Assembly (NCBI GenBank): GCA_022606425.2
Contig: JAHDVF020000240.1
Span: forward strand, 2,418,001-2,482,000
DNA: 64,000 nt
Reading direction: 5' to 3'
Origin: Lepidostoma basale
Lineage: Eukaryota > Arthropoda > Insecta > Trichoptera > Lepidostomatidae
Shown here one piece after another: positions 21,426-31,861 of the stretch; the first letter of the stretch is position 1; each line of letters begins with the position of its first letter. The notes under the pieces were generated by a model that had not been told where the DNA came from, did not search any database, and was given only the letters and a program-made list of their open reading frames with translations. Position numbers and translations under genes: made by a program.

Positions 21426-21659
21426 ATTACTGTTTTTATTATTATTATGATTTTTATTATAATTTTCTTTTAATTTTATTATAATCATATTTTCCACCTT
21501 TAATATTTTCTCCTATAAATAGTAACTAATCGTTCTTTTAATTAAAATAATTAGGTACATAAGTCATTTCCAGCAAGAACTTCAAAATTATATCAAAGAA
21601 ATTATTCAAATTGACGTAGGAACAAATACACATAAAGTTTCGAATAATCACGAAAATTT

Positions 21660-21835
21660 GACATTTGATATATTATTGTAACACCTGATGATATCAACAT
21701 AGGTTGACGAAACAGCTGTAGAAGGGAAAAATAAAAGTACAATTGTGACACATAAAACAATGTTTTTTAATTAAACAGTTTATAATGTTAAAGTATCATA
21801 GTGTTTCGGCCAAAACAATGAACCATATTATTTTA
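21660..21835 (+). repeat. Family A element arm
   Basis: Hammerhead at 21685-21720 followed by the family 3' flank to CCAAAACAATGAACC. No left arm. Confidence 0.6.
21685..21720 (+). ncRNA. Hammerhead, family A, GUA triplet
   Basis: CTGATGA, stem II TCAAC/GTTGA, GAAAC, AGCT, then GTA rather than GTC. The core is intact; GUA is a permitted but usually slower triplet. Confidence 0.68.
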
Positions 21836-22360
21836 TTATTATCTTCACTCTAAATTCAATTTAACAATTGGTTACCACTCAAAATAAAGGTTACACGTTT
21901 ACTATTCAAGGGTCTATCTTACCATCCCATAAAAATAAATTTTATTTTATTTTCGAATAGCAGTGTGGAAAGAAAACACTATTTATAAAAAAAATATTTA
22001 GTAATGAAATAACACACAATTACTTGTTATCTCAACAATTTGGAAACACAATTATTGAGCAAGTGTTGCGAATTGGAATTTTAGTTATTTTTTATAGGGG
22101 GAAAAACTGTAACGTTTTCTTTTGCACAATCATTCAGGCAGCGGCAGTTTGAATATCCTTGACGTTATCATACGCAATTACCGGGGTATCTTTTTATTGA
22201 AAATTCGCTGTCCAGCGTTTGGTGGGCATCACTCTATGTCAAGGCCACGAAGGTAGTTAGGTCGATTGATTGACAGTGCATTGACTGCATAATATATAAT
22301 TTTGGCCTATTTTAGCCTTAAATATTAACTGCTTGTGTAAAATAGCACCATCGGTCACCA
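21836..22360. other. Interval without recognised features
   Basis: A moderately GC-rich patch at 22135-22260 has no identifiable motif. Confidence 0.4.
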
Positions 22361-22424
22361 TCAAGTGGCCCTGGTCTGTGTAACTCTTCATTCTGGTGTA
22401 ACTCAATCTTCAGCGTGGTTAATA

Positions 22425-22640
22425 ACCCTGAAGATGGAGACTACAAAGATTCAGATAGAGAGCTACGCGGATTTTCCCAAGATCCCAAAAAACATATTGC
22501 TTCTAATCGTGAAAATTTACGCAGTGGTTTTTTTTTTTCATGTTATCAGATTAATTCTTAGATAACCTTATTAATCCTTAAACACCCTAAAGTTGGAGAC
22601 AGTAACGATCTCCGAAACGTCTTTTTACCAATATCCCCAA
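22425..22640 (+). repeat. Two family D ribozyme remnants
   Basis: 22430-22470 keeps CCTGAAGATGGAGACT but loses the rest. 22587-22621 has CTAAAGT box, GGAGA/TCTCC stem II and GAAACGTC. Tails around 22480 share CCCAAGATCCCAAAAAACA with 8098-8117. Confidence 0.55.
22587..22621 (+). ncRNA. Hammerhead-like, family D with loopless stem III
   Basis: GAAACGTC: the AC and GU of stem III are adjacent with no loop, so it could fold only as a dimer. Box changed to CTAAAGT (G5 and A9 lost), so probably inactive. Confidence 0.4.
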
Positions 22641-23274
22641 AACATGTATATTTTGAGTTTAAAACGTATATGATATTAATGTAAATTCTCAATACATAAG
22701 TAATTTCTTGAATATACCAAAACGGCATGTGTACGCTCCATGTCATTCGTATTCATCCTTGTTACCATTCTTCCTTCATTATCCATCCCCTCACCAAGAG
22801 CCAGAATAACAAAACGAGATCGTTTCTAAGTACACCTGTCGAACAATTTGTGTGAGTGACGTCAAACCGCAGTCCTTATTCAAAGAACAGATTGCTAATT
22901 GCGAATCCTAGTTCCTCTCCTCCATCCCCTGGTAACAGACAGAAACTTCACAAAAGCCTGACTAAAGTCTACTGAGTGAGCTTTCGATTCATCGTAGGGA
23001 TGGGTCAGCCAAAAATTTCTGATCGATTTTTTCAGATCATAGTATATACTGATTGCATTTCTTATTACAGGTCGATTTAGTTTGATTATCATTTATATTT
23101 TGATGATATTTGATTGTTGTCAAACGACAACTCTCTTAGATTATTGAACGTAACAAATATCAAACATATAACTCGATTATATAAGTTTATCAAAAATAAA
23201 AATTAAAACGCTACAATTTCACAATTTATTTAAAAAAAATTGCACTTTAAACAAATATATCAGATAATCTATTG

Positions 23275-23420
23275 TTTTGGCGGAAAAACTTTGATATTTC
23301 AACATTATTAACTGTTTTGCTCAGTTGATTGTGAGACCTGACGATGCTAACATCGGTTAGCGAAACAGATGTCGCCTAAATATAATCAATTGTGATATTC
23401 ATAACAAAGTTTCTTTATTC
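23275..23420 (+). repeat. Family A element
   Basis: Left terminus ATTGTTTTGGCGGAAAAACT and ACATTATTAACTG, then directly the right-arm hammerhead. The left-arm ribozyme is deleted. Confidence 0.6.
23338..23373 (+). ncRNA. Hammerhead ribozyme, family A
   Basis: CTGACGA, stem II GCTAAC/GTTAGC loop ATCG, GAAAC, AGAT loop, GTC. Canonical core. The loop change breaks the self-complementary ACAGCTGT. Confidence 0.74.
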
Positions 23421-23636
23421 AAATAGTTCAATTTATTTCAGTCTGTACTCGTTTTTTCTCGGTGTAAAAATAATGAAATAATCGAAGAACTGAAATAACC
23501 ATTTTATTCATGAGTTATTCAAATGTGAATCCACAACACAGAATGATGGCGAATATAAAAAAAAAACGCAAATTTTAAAAAAATTAAGCATTTATACAAT
23601 TCTTATTAACTATTATTTCATTTATTTTTAACCACT

Positions 23637-23668
23637 CACCGGTTTCTCTCCAAGTAGAGCTTCATCAG
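23637..23668 (-). ncRNA. Hammerhead-like, family G, GUG triplet
   Basis: Minus strand: canonical CTGATGA, stem II CTCT/GGAG with loop ACTT, GAAAC, ACCGGT, then G at the cleavage position, which is not cleaved in known hammerheads. An opposite half motif (GAAACCGGTAGAC) follows at 23703-23720. Confidence 0.62.
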
Positions 23669-23879
23669 ATTGGTCATCATTATCGTTTGTTGAATTTCCC
23701 TTGAAGCGAAACCGGTAGACGATTTATATAGAAGGAAAAAAAAGTGGTATTAACACAACACAATACGTCGAGTGTCTGAGTTACTTAAATTCAACACAAG
23801 TACTTTATATTAAATAAATATATAATATTTATTTATTGATTCTTGGACAATGATGTAAAATTCCATAATAAATAATTAA

Positions 23880-23970
23880 TACGAAAAAAACATCGGTTTT
23901 CTAGAAGTTTTATTATAATTTATGGGAATGGCATGTTTTGCCTTTCTAAGGCACTATTAAATGGCGTCAT
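23880..23970 (-). repeat. Family F ribozyme remnant
   Basis: TTCTAGAAGTTTTATTATAA and TGGGAATGGCATG, then TTTTGCCTTTCTAAGGCAC. Stem II is nearly perfect on the minus strand, but GAAAC is AAAAC and GTC is GCC. Confidence 0.5.
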
Positions 23971-24158
23971 TAATGGGAAAATATATAATTATTATATTAT
24001 TAAATATTTTTTATCAGTTCTTACTGTTAAAAATTAATTGTTCATACCTGCTCATAACAGATAGCCCAGGTTAATTTTTCAATTTGAATAATTGTATCGA
24101 ATTTTAAATGTGTTTTTTATTAGTCTTTATTTTTTTATTTTTTATTTTATTTTTACAC

Positions 24159-24189
24159 CTGAAGATGGAGCTATCGTCCGAAACTCGTC
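24159..24189 (+). ncRNA. Hammerhead ribozyme, family C, CUCG stem III
   Basis: Stem I ACAC/GTGT is clear. CTGAAGA, stem II with GGA/TCC outer pairs, GAAAC, TC, GTC. Core bases intact. The stem III loop is only 2 nt. Confidence 0.65.
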
Positions 24190-24364
24190 GTGTTTTTTTA
24201 ATATTTTTTAGTGAATAGTTTTTCAATTTCCTAAGTAGATTTTTTTTTTTAATTGTTTCGATGTATAATATATTAAAATTCGCTAAGGCTATAAAATTCG
24301 TACTTATTTTCAAGTGTATAATTTCGATTACTATTTCACAGTTTCACAAAATCTCGATCATTTT

Positions 24365-24650
24365 TACTTCGATTAATGGCGCCGTCCCCTCCCTACGAAA
24401 GCTCATGCTTTCCTCTGGCGGCGCCGATGATTGACAAAAAATCGAACGCTTGTCCTCGCGGCGCGCCCTTTGCATAGCGCCGGACTTGAAATGTGCGCGT
24501 CACAACCTGTCGCCAATTAGAACGATCAGCGTCCGTCTTGTGGACGAAGAACAGCTAAAGATAAGAAGAACATATGCGCGTTCCCAGATACAGAAATATG
24601 TAATATTAACTGAATACAATATATTTAAAACCACCCTCTCTTGATTTTAG
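24365..24650. other. GC-rich block of unknown nature
   Basis: GC content rises sharply (GGCGCCG, CGCGGCGCGCCC). A 64-codon frame (24450-24644) has no recognisable domain. Could be an exon, promoter or unknown repeat. Confidence 0.3.
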
Positions 24651-24895
24651 ACTAAAATCAATTTACAACGAGGAATGTACGAAAATATATTATTTTTGGA
24701 ATTATGATTTAAACCCTATATTACTATTTTAATATCAATGAAGAATTCCATTTACTACAATAAAATTATGTAATAAGAATTAGTTTATTTCTTCTATGCT
24801 CGCCATACTTTGTGTTGTAGATGTTTTATTTGTATTTTTATTTTTTATATACTTTGTATACAACACTAACTTTTAAAAAATTAAAATAACATATA

Positions 24896-24926
24896 GACAT
24901 GTTTCGGAAAACCGGTCCTTCCTCAG
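24896..24926 (-). ncRNA. Hammerhead ribozyme, family B
   Basis: Minus strand: CTGAGGA (position 7 variable), stem II GGA/TCC with a long loop, GAAAC, AT, GTC. Canonical core. Confidence 0.7.
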
Positions 24927-25038
24927 TGATATTATAAAGATACATATTTAAAATATTAGAAAATTGTTTACAAATACGATCACTGTCAAAACCGGTCATA
25001 TTTGTAAACAATTTTAAATATGTATCTTTATAATATCA

Positions 25039-25069
25039 CCGAAGAAGGACCGTTTGTCCGAAACATGTC
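25039..25069 (+). ncRNA. Hammerhead-like, family B (U4 to C)
   Basis: CCGAAGA, stem II GGAC/GTCC with loop CGTTT, GAAAC, AT, GTC. Confidence 0.62.
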
Positions 25070-25236
25070 TGATATGTAATTTGAATTTTTTTAAGTTAGT
25101 GTTTTATCTATAAAGTAAATAAAAAAGAAAAACACAAATAAAATTGTTTATACTTGTTCTTATTCTTCTACAATGCCACTACAACCCAAATCGAGCCTTA
25201 GACTCCATAACTCATTATCTACGGGAAGGGTATTAA

Positions 25237-25994
25237 CCCTTAACGTACTGTGTTCAAAACAAAACGCTCGCTCCCATGTGGTAAATTCAGTTTACCGCTA
25301 ACTTTATCTAAATATCAAGCATATGACTCGATGAATCAAAATTTAATTTATGTCATCTTGTAGGGAATTTCATTAGGAATAGATCGATATCTATAACATA
25401 CATGGATTATTTGAAAAACATATCATTATTAATTTTTTTCTGGAACCATGCGATTTCTGATATGGAATGCGTCACAGCATACGAGCAACTGGACCCCAAG
25501 TATAAACTTGTCCCCGCGCCGCAGCCGGCGGGCGAGACTTTACGAGATTTTACGTATGATAAAGGCACCTAGGCAAAATGTATACTACGTTCAAGACAAC
25601 GAGTACGTATTAATATTTGTCCCTTTTGGTAAAGTGTTAATATTTTCACAGTTCTGATATTCCAGTCGGTATTATTACGTACCTATTGAAAAGGCCAAAC
25701 ATATAATTTATAATACGTTCAAAACAGCGAGTAAGTATTTGTCACTTTTGATAAAGTTGTAAATATTAGCAAAACAAATTCTACCTTAACACGAATGAAG
25801 GTGAGGGCAGTCTTAGAAAATATTTTTTTTTGGGATGAAGGAAGTAATTTTTGCTTTTTTTTTTATTACGAAATATTGAGAACACTTCAATGGAGGATTA
25901 CAATTTTTTTTATAATATAAGGGTCCATAGGTTTTAAGAAAATCAACTTTAAATTGGCAGTGGAAACTCAATTGACCACATGGCAACGCGACGG
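25237..25994 (+). mobile_element. piggyBac-type MITE, copy 1
   Basis: 758 bp flanked on both sides by TTAA (25233-25236, 25995-25998). The left end starts CCCTTAACGTAC and the right end finishes GCGACGG, so the outermost CC/GG agree with the CCY...RGG ends of piggyBac-type elements. The interior has no transposase; a 69-codon frame at 25448-25657 lies in a GC-rich core. A close copy in reverse orientation is at 47588-48353. Confidence 0.75.
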
Positions 25995-26174
25995 TTAATA
26001 TCCATTTACAGGACTAGTGCTGACCGTCAGGAATGGTATAAAATCTCTCTTGTGAGGACTCCATAATTTTAGTGACATATTTTGTATACTTTTTGAAGTA
26101 TATATAGAATGAGATGTTATTATTGTTTCTCAGTTTAATGCTACGCGAGTGAATGGGTACACAAATCATACAGT

Positions 26175-26460
26175 AAATGTGTTAAGCTTTTGCTTCAAAC
26201 TCCTCCTGTCCTCAGCCGCCGTCTTTAGTTTGCAACTTGCAACAGCTGTGCTGCAACTTTCTTTGCTTCGTCCTCCTAATCGTTGGTCTTCTTCAGTCAT
26301 GATTTTCTTGAGGAGAATCCAGCCATCTCAATTATTGTATCTTTTGAGTTACCAGGGTCTTAATAAATGTTGTACAATTCTTTATTTCGTCTAATGCGCC
26401 ACTCTTTTCTATTATCCACGGGACCGCAGATTCTACTAAGAACTCTTCTTTATAATGTGT
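26175..26460 (-). pseudogene. LINE-E C-terminal remnant
   Basis: Minus strand, across frames: RRVLSRICGPVDNRKEWRIR, RNKELYNIY then stop, IIEMAGF and KLKTAAEDRRSLKQKL. The order RR.L..I.GP...W..R.N.ELY..Y matches the LINE-E copy at 42705-43275. Many stops and frameshifts. Confidence 0.6.
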
Positions 26461-26850
26461 CCAATGCTTCAACATATTTTAGGTGTGGGGAAGGGTTGTT
26501 TATTTCAAATTTTCCTTTTGCACAAAACTTACAACGATAACTTATATAATTATTTAGTTATCCATAAATCTTACAATGTATTTATCAAAAAATTTTCTTT
26601 GTTTAAACTTTTTTTTTATTTCATCTATTCTGTAAAATAAGAGGATTTTAAGCTTATAATTATTGTTAATAGTACATCAAATATTGTGTCATAAATTTCT
26701 GAATAGATTATGTAATAAATTTATGAATTAATCGTGTAATAAATTAATTTAATACAATGTCTTCTATATTCGTCATACTTTAAGTTGTAGATGCTTTATT
26801 TCCCTTTTTCTTTTTTATGTACATTGTGTATACTTAATTAAAATTACGTA

Positions 26851-26881
26851 GACGTGTTTCGTACAACCAGTCCTTTTTCAG
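26851..26881 (-). ncRNA. Hammerhead-like, family B (A8)
   Basis: Minus strand: CTGAAAA, stem II GGAC/GTAC imperfect, GAAAC, AC, GTC. G8 lost. Confidence 0.5.
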
Positions 26882-26994
26882 TGATACACATTGAAATACA
26901 TATAAAACGTTCCAAAATAAATCTTTATAACATCTGTCAGATCATGTAAACAATTTTATAATATTTTAAATATGTATCTTTATAATATGTATCA

Positions 26995-27025
26995 CTGAAG
27001 AAGGACTGGTTGTCCGAAACATGTC
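26995..27025 (+). ncRNA. Hammerhead ribozyme, family B
   Basis: CTGAAGA, stem II GGAC/GTCC with loop TGGTT, GAAAC, AT, GTC. Canonical core; best family B copy. Confidence 0.75.
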
Positions 27026-27225
27026 TATGTAAATTTTTTTAATGTGTTTTATATACTCGTACAAAGTAGTTAAAAAGGAAAAAGAGAAATTAATGTAATA
27101 ATGCTCAATTAGTTTAATTTATTATTTCTATGAAAACTTATTAATAGTACCTTTTATTTAGTATCTACGAAATAATGTTTCATTTCATTATTGTTTTCGT
27201 TAAAATATAATATAATATTCTCATA

Positions 27226-28324
27226 TTAGGTCCTTACATATGAAATTGGCGTTTTGCCGTACTGGCAACTTTGATCTCAAATATCTTCTCTTCGGTTAGG
27301 AATTCCAAATTCAAATTTATACAGCTACGAGTATTTACTCAAGTATTTGTGTTTCGAAAATCATAATTCATTTGTTTTTTCCTCAATTGTTTTTTTTCTT
27401 TGCGTCACTCAGTTTACAAAATGGAAAACTTGAAATAACGCGTTATTTACGAGTACGAGTTCCACCGTGGCACCAGTGCTGCAGAAACGGCTCGAAGGAT
27501 TAATGATGTGTATGGCGACGGTGCCGCAAAAGAAAACACAGTGCGTTTTTGGTTCCAACGTTTTCGTTCTGGAAATTTCGACCTGTAGAACAAGCCCCGT
27601 GGACGGCCGGAGACCAAAGTTGATAATGAAGAATTGAAGGTTATTGTGGAAGCGGATCCATCGCAAACTACGTCCGAGTCAGCTGCAGGCTGCGGTGTTA
27701 GTGATAAAACTGTTTTAATCCACTTGAAGCAAATTGGGAAGGTGAAAAACCTTGAAAGGTGGGTACGCAAATCAACAAACGCGCGTTGACTGCTGCGTTG
27801 CATTACTCAACCGGCACAATAATGAAGGGATTTTGAATCGAATCATTACCTGTGATGAAAAGTGGATCCTGTATGATTATCGGAAGCGCTCATCGCAATG
27901 GCTGAACCCTGCCGAACCAGCCAAACCATGCCCCAAGCGAAAATTGACTCCAAAAAAGTTACTTGTGAGCGTTTGGTGGACTAGTGCTGGTGTCGTTCAC
28001 TACAGCTTTCTTAAATCTTAAATCTTTCTTAAATCGAGGCCGGTTAATCGCTCTTGGCCACTGCTGCTTCATGATAACGCTAGACCACACACTGCACAAT
28101 AGACGGCTACCAAATTAGAAGAGCTTCAATTGGAATGTCTAAGACATCCACCGTACTCTCCGGACCTTGCCCCAACAGATTACTATTTTTTCGAAATTTG
28201 GATAACTTCTTGCAAGGGAAAAAATTCAACTCCGATGGGGCAGTCCAAACCGACTTCAAAGATTTTATTGATTCCCGTCCGAATGATTTTTTTAGTAAAG
28301 GGATCGATGAACTACCTATTTGGA
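27226..28324 (+). pseudogene. Decayed mariner element
   Basis: Starts with the mariner 5' TIR (TTAGGTCCTTACATATGAAA) after TA. The coding part matches the transposase at 37416 but has a stop near the start (MENLK-stop), a stop after NFDL, loss of the PHELSEA segment after ERW, a deletion of about 30 codons between FLKS and RPVNRSWPLLLHDNARPHTA, and frameshifts. First Asp (TCDEKW), second (HDNARPH) and third (SPDLAPTDYY) are all still readable. The 3' TIR is missing: after CTACCTAT it runs into a flanking repeat. Confidence 0.88.
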
Positions 28325-28500
28325 AGTTTTATATACAACTTCCAAAATTTATCATGCATGATCATAATAACAAAGGTGGAATGGGGAATGTTGTAATTAC
28401 ATAAAGCGTGCGCTTAACCCAACCAATGACAGATCATAAGTCCTGTAAACAGCTTGATCATCCACATTCAGTTTCCAGTTTGCGTCTTCGTCTCTATTGA
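28325..28500. repeat. Repeat flanking both mariners
   Basis: TACAACTTCCAAAATTTATC to CAGTTTCCAGTTTGCGTCTT is the reverse complement of 37085-37223, the sequence upstream of the better mariner. Contains ATTACATAAAGCGTGCG. Nature unknown. Confidence 0.7.
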
Positions 28501-28556
28501 GATACAATTAAGTTTCCATTCGTTTTAATTAACCACTATTGATTATATTTTGCCGC

Positions 28557-28592
28557 GACAGCTGTTTCACTAACCGATGTTAGCATCGTCAG
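28557..28592 (-). ncRNA. Hammerhead ribozyme, family A
   Basis: Minus strand: CTGACGA, stem II GCTAAC/GTTAGT, GAAAC, AGCT, GTC. Canonical core. Confidence 0.74.
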
Positions 28593-28633
28593 ATCTTACA
28601 ATCAACTGTTGATTTTATGTTGATTGTGAAGAC

Positions 28634-28669
28634 ATGACGATGCTAACGTCGGTTAGCGAAACAGCTGTC
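28634..28669 (+). ncRNA. Hammerhead-like, family A (C3 to A)
   Basis: ATGACGA, stem II GCTAAC/GTTAGC loop GTCG, GAAAC, AGCT, GTC. C3 loss breaks the C3-G8 pair. Confidence 0.62.
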
Positions 28670-28731
28670 GCGACAAAATATACGAATGAAAACTTCAGTT
28701 TTCTAGAAGTTTTATTATATTTTATGGGAAT

Positions 28732-28762
28732 GACATGATTCGCCCTTCTTAGGCATTGTCAA
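28732..28762 (-). ncRNA. Hammerhead-like, family F (U3/A8)
   Basis: Minus strand: TTGACAA box, stem II GCC..GGGC, GAATC, AT, GTC. Positions 3 and 8 are U and A instead of C and G. Confidence 0.5.
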
Positions 28763-28786
28763 ACGTTGAGATATACAAATATACAT

Positions 28787-28817
28787 TTGTTGATGCCTCA
28801 GAAGGGCGAAACATGTC
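28787..28817 (+). ncRNA. Hammerhead-like, family F
   Basis: Box TTGTTGA, stem II GCCTC/AGGGC (imperfect), GAAAC, AT, GTC. Confidence 0.48.
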
Positions 28818-29494
28818 ATTCCCATAAAATGCAATAAAACTTCTAGAAAACTGACGTTTTCATTCGTATTAATTATTTAATATGGAGTTTTACATCATTG
28901 TTCAAGAAACAATAAATCAATAGTGGTATTTATAACAGAGTTTTATTTAAACAGTTAAAAAGTGTTTTGATAAATCATACATTAATACAGTTTTGAAGAA
29001 TACCTACAAAAAACCCTTTCTATAATAGATTTTTTTCGTATACTTGTATACGTATACTTGTATACGCATACTTGTGAATAACCTTAAATAAGTTAATGTG
29101 TATTGAGTATATTGCAATGAAATTATGCATAAATGTTGAACAATGTATAGAAGAGAAGCTGAAACCAGAAATGGGGAGAGCACTCAGGGCAGGTGAGGTA
29201 ATTACCTGGACTCGATCCCGGGCACTTTATGGCCACAGCTTAACAATCTAGCGGAATTAAAACGACAATATATGGAGTAATTAAATGTTAATACTTAATT
29301 CCGTGATGATACGGCATCCGATGTAAGCCGGGAGTAAAATTTTATTGTCAATTTATCCAAAGTTGTCCGGGAAAATAAAAAGCCTGTTTTTCTTACATTG
29401 TGATGGAGAAAGAAGCCGTGCGCTTATATTGAAGCGGCTTAAAGTTCAGCGGTGTGCTGGAAATTATAGCATTACATATTTTTAGATAAACTTA

Positions 29495-29710
29495 ATACGT
29501 TAACACTGTGGATTTCCATTAGGTTTTTTTATGAATTAAAATACTTTTTTCCCACTTTTGAGATTAGTTTTCTGGAAAGGCTTTACACCTTCATCTTCGG
29601 GAACATAAACTGTTTATATCGTTGTCGCTTCGAAGCATGTACAGAAAAATAATCTTGAAAATGAAAAAAACATTGCATAAATTCATAAAAAAAAATCGTT
29701 TTAATACTCG
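29495..29710. repeat. Family E foldback, decayed
   Basis: GTTAACACTGTGGATTTCCA terminus, CCCACTTTTGAGATTAG, CTTTACACCTTCATCTTCGG. A second arm from CTTCGAAGCATGTACAG. Both ribozymes are damaged. Confidence 0.5.
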
Positions 29711-29815
29711 TATAAATAATGTTAACACTGGAAATACTATGTTACTCTAACGTTATGGAATATTTAAATTGTAAACACGGTTAAGTATCACCACTTATTT
29801 ACATGAGTTTGTCAC

Positions 29816-29833
29816 GACAGCTGTTTCGCCAAC
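29816..29833 (-). ncRNA. Half hammerhead, family A
   Basis: Only GACAGCTGTTTCGCCAAC remains (minus-strand stem II 3' half, GAAAC, AGCT, GTC). The box side is gone. Confidence 0.45.
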
Positions 29834-30034
29834 AATCTGTATTCGTAGTATAAACAACTAAAGATTCAACAAAAAAGACTTACACAACCTGTAGAAGACA
29901 AAAATCATATGCATACTTAGTCATAATTATATGAAGAAATCACAGACAATATTATAAGCAAACAATAAGAAAAAGAAGAGTTATTGAAAGTACTTATAGA
30001 AAGTAGTTACAGTTATTGCCAATACAGGTATAAC

Positions 30035-30223
30035 CGGGTGGTGGTCTAGGGGATAGAACGCTTGGCTCCTGATCCAGTGGGCATGGGTTCAAGCCTGGAC
30101 ACGACCAGGTTCCTTCTTCATAATAATGAGCTATTTTCTGCTCACATTGAAGATTGTAAAATAAATTCTAATATCATTGATATAAATCCTTGATGTTAGT
30201 CTTTAAAAAAAAAAAAAAAAAAG
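30035..30223 (+). repeat. SINE2, tRNA-derived, full length
   Basis: GGGTGGTGGTCTAGGGGATA head, GCTCCTGATCC anticodon-side, B box GGTTCAAGCC (30088-30097), conserved body (ATGAGCTATTTTCTGCTCAC) and an A17-type tail at 30206-30222. The tail runs into half of a family A hammerhead (30222-30241), so the SINE probably inserted into, or replaced, the first half of that element. Confidence 0.75.
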
Positions 30224-30241
30224 TTTGACGAAATAGCTGTC
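30222..30241 (+). ncRNA. Half hammerhead, family A
   Basis: GTTTGACGAAATAGCTGTC: stem II 3' strand, GAAA, stem III, GTC; box side absent, replaced by the SINE2 tail. Confidence 0.45.
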
Positions 30242-30304
30242 GCGAGAAAGTCATTAAAGTTATTTGTGATACTCAAAAACAGTGTTTAAATTTAAATATT
30301 TCAA

Positions 30305-30705
30305 TACTTCAGAATTAAGAAACTCTCTTAGACGAATGTGTAGAAAATCTGTGTTTCGAAAATATAATAAGTAAATGCAGTGCGAATGACAGTGTTATGA
30401 ACAAAATAATGAAAGGAACATTAAAATGGTGAAGACACATAGAAATAATCAATGGACAAGGTAAAGTTAACGATATGAATGAAACTAGAAAAAGAGAAAG
30501 ACAGAAGAAAATGTGGCACGATCAATTAAATCAAATATTGAATATCGGCCACGTGAGGAGTCGGAGAGTCAGAGAATCGATGTGAGCGCATGACACGATA
30601 TATGAATGTTTAGGAAGCAACAGAAGTATATCAGGAAAGAACAGTGTCGCGGTACATTATTTCTGCCTACCTCTTCGGAGAGACCGTGTGATGGTTAGTT
30701 AATTA
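30305..30705 (+). pseudogene. LINE-A fragment
   Basis: Decayed plus-strand copy: SLRRMC, ISKCSANDSVMNKI-like, GTLKW, then WHDQLNQILNIGHVRSRR-like and the 3' terminus CTGCCTACCTCTTCGGAGAG, GTGATGGTTAGTTAATTA. Several frame breaks, and GTCGGAGA is duplicated near 30563. Confidence 0.65.
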
Positions 30706-30839
30706 TTTATGAATTAAAAACATTAATGTTTGTACTCTCACACTGATATGAAGGCAGTTAAATCAAACGACATCTATACAGCAGTGCACTCACTTTCGAC
30801 CTTTAATATTTTATTGTAATATAAGGTTGGTCTAATTGT

Positions 30840-31060
30840 TTTTTTAAGGCGGCGTCACACACAGTCCGGCGGCGACCAGGCCTGTCCGGGGGACATAAAA
30901 TGCCCAACTTTATCGACGCGAGGCCCATTGTGCGGCTTACGGAACAAATTCACCTACATCGCTTTTGTCGGCCTCCGATGCAACTAGCCGTATATTTGAA
31001 ACACGTATAATATGACCCATTAATGACTTTGATCCATGGACGGCTCGAGATATTTTATAA
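30840..31060. other. GC-rich patch of unknown nature
   Basis: GGCGGCGTCACACACAGTCC start and several CpG-rich words. No frame or TIR partner identified. Confidence 0.3.
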
Positions 31061-31159
31061 TTTCAAGTGTCGGAAAATATTTTACTAAATAAAATGCACA
31101 ACAATCTATACACGTCATCGGGAAGAGTAATAATACTTTTCGCGAACTCATAAACTGTT

Positions 31160-31545
31160 AACTAACTAACTGACTATTACAAACCATTTCTCTGAAGGGG
31201 TAGGGGTAGGATGGATCGCCACAATGCTCTCTCCTGGCATACCTCTCGGGCTTCGTCTACATTCATACATCTTGTCACGCACGCTCGTCGATTTCTCGGA
31301 CTCCTCACGTGGCCGAAATTTAGTATTTGATTGATTTGATCGTGCCACGGTTTCCTTGGCATTCCTCTATTTCTAGCTCCGTTCACGTCGTTTACACATA
31401 CCTTCTTCACCATTCTGTCTTCACTCATTCTTTCCATGTGTCCAAACCATCTTAACAACCCTTTCATTATTTTGATCATAACACTTTCATTCGCACCGCA
31501 TTTACTTCTTACACTTGTATTGCACATGTCAAAGTATATAAATAC
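31160..31545 (-). pseudogene. LINE-A 3' region
   Basis: Minus-strand 116-codon frame (31177-31527): VRSKCGANESVMIKIMKGLL, RWFGHMERMSEDRMVKKVCV, GARNRGMPRKPWHDQINQIL, RRACVTRCMNVDEAREVCQE. It lacks the TTAG-side stop context by a small shift (PLPLQRNGL). Tail ACTAACTAACTGAC at 31160-31173. One of the least decayed LINE-A ends. Confidence 0.82.
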
Positions 31546-31861
31546 TTATTTTTCTTCTCGGCACTACATCTTGGCGTGATATTTGTTCTTCTCAACAAAA
31601 GACCTCTACTGGATCCTGTCTCTAGCTATCCGTTTCCAGTTTCATCAAAACAATTAAGGGATTTGATTAAACCACTTAATTTCTTTAGGGAAATCACACC
31701 ACAGAGTTGTAATTTTAACATCTTCCGTGAATTTTCAAATCAAAATCAAATCAGTTTAATAACTTAAAAGACATTACAAACAGGAAAATGTTGAAGGCAT
31801 CTATTGAGTACAGGTAAAATATTATAAGAATACAAAATAGTACCATGAACGCAGTAGAGAT

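Larger units (their letters stand above)
24785..25150. repeat. Family B foldback with two ribozymes
   Basis: Arms include CTTTGTATACAACACTAAC, AAATTGTTTACAAATA, and GTATCTTTATAATATCA versus its complement. The outer part TTCTATGCTCGCCATACTTT recurs at 26764 and 42030. One hammerhead on each arm, pointing outward. Confidence 0.8.
26755..27105. repeat. Family B foldback with two ribozymes
   Basis: Second complete copy of the family B inverted-repeat element: TATATTCGTCATACTTTAAG start, arms meeting near 26940, ends at GAAAAAGAGAAATTAATG. Hammerheads at 26851-26881 (minus) and 26995-27025 (plus). Confidence 0.8.
28540..28682. repeat. Family A foldback with two ribozymes
   Basis: Short centre (28600-28625) between two inverted hammerheads; the arms end at ATTATATTTTG and ACAAAATAT. 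Directly adjoins a family F foldback. Confidence 0.78.
28682..28925. repeat. Family F foldback
   Basis: Arms TTCTAGAAGTTTTATTATAT and its complement (28700-28722 and 28832-28855), centre near 28775. The right arm extends to ATTTAATATGGAGTTTTACA, the family terminus. Motifs at 28732-28762 and 28787-28817. Confidence 0.78.

Noticed and set aside
27409..27803. Minus-strand frames antisense to mariner
   Set aside because: Shadows of the transposase reading frame; the same shadows recur at 37404-37672.
28540..28682. Rho-independent terminator-like hairpins at ribozyme foldbacks
   Set aside because: Hairpins are far larger, symmetric and contain conserved catalytic motifs; bacterial terminators make no sense here.
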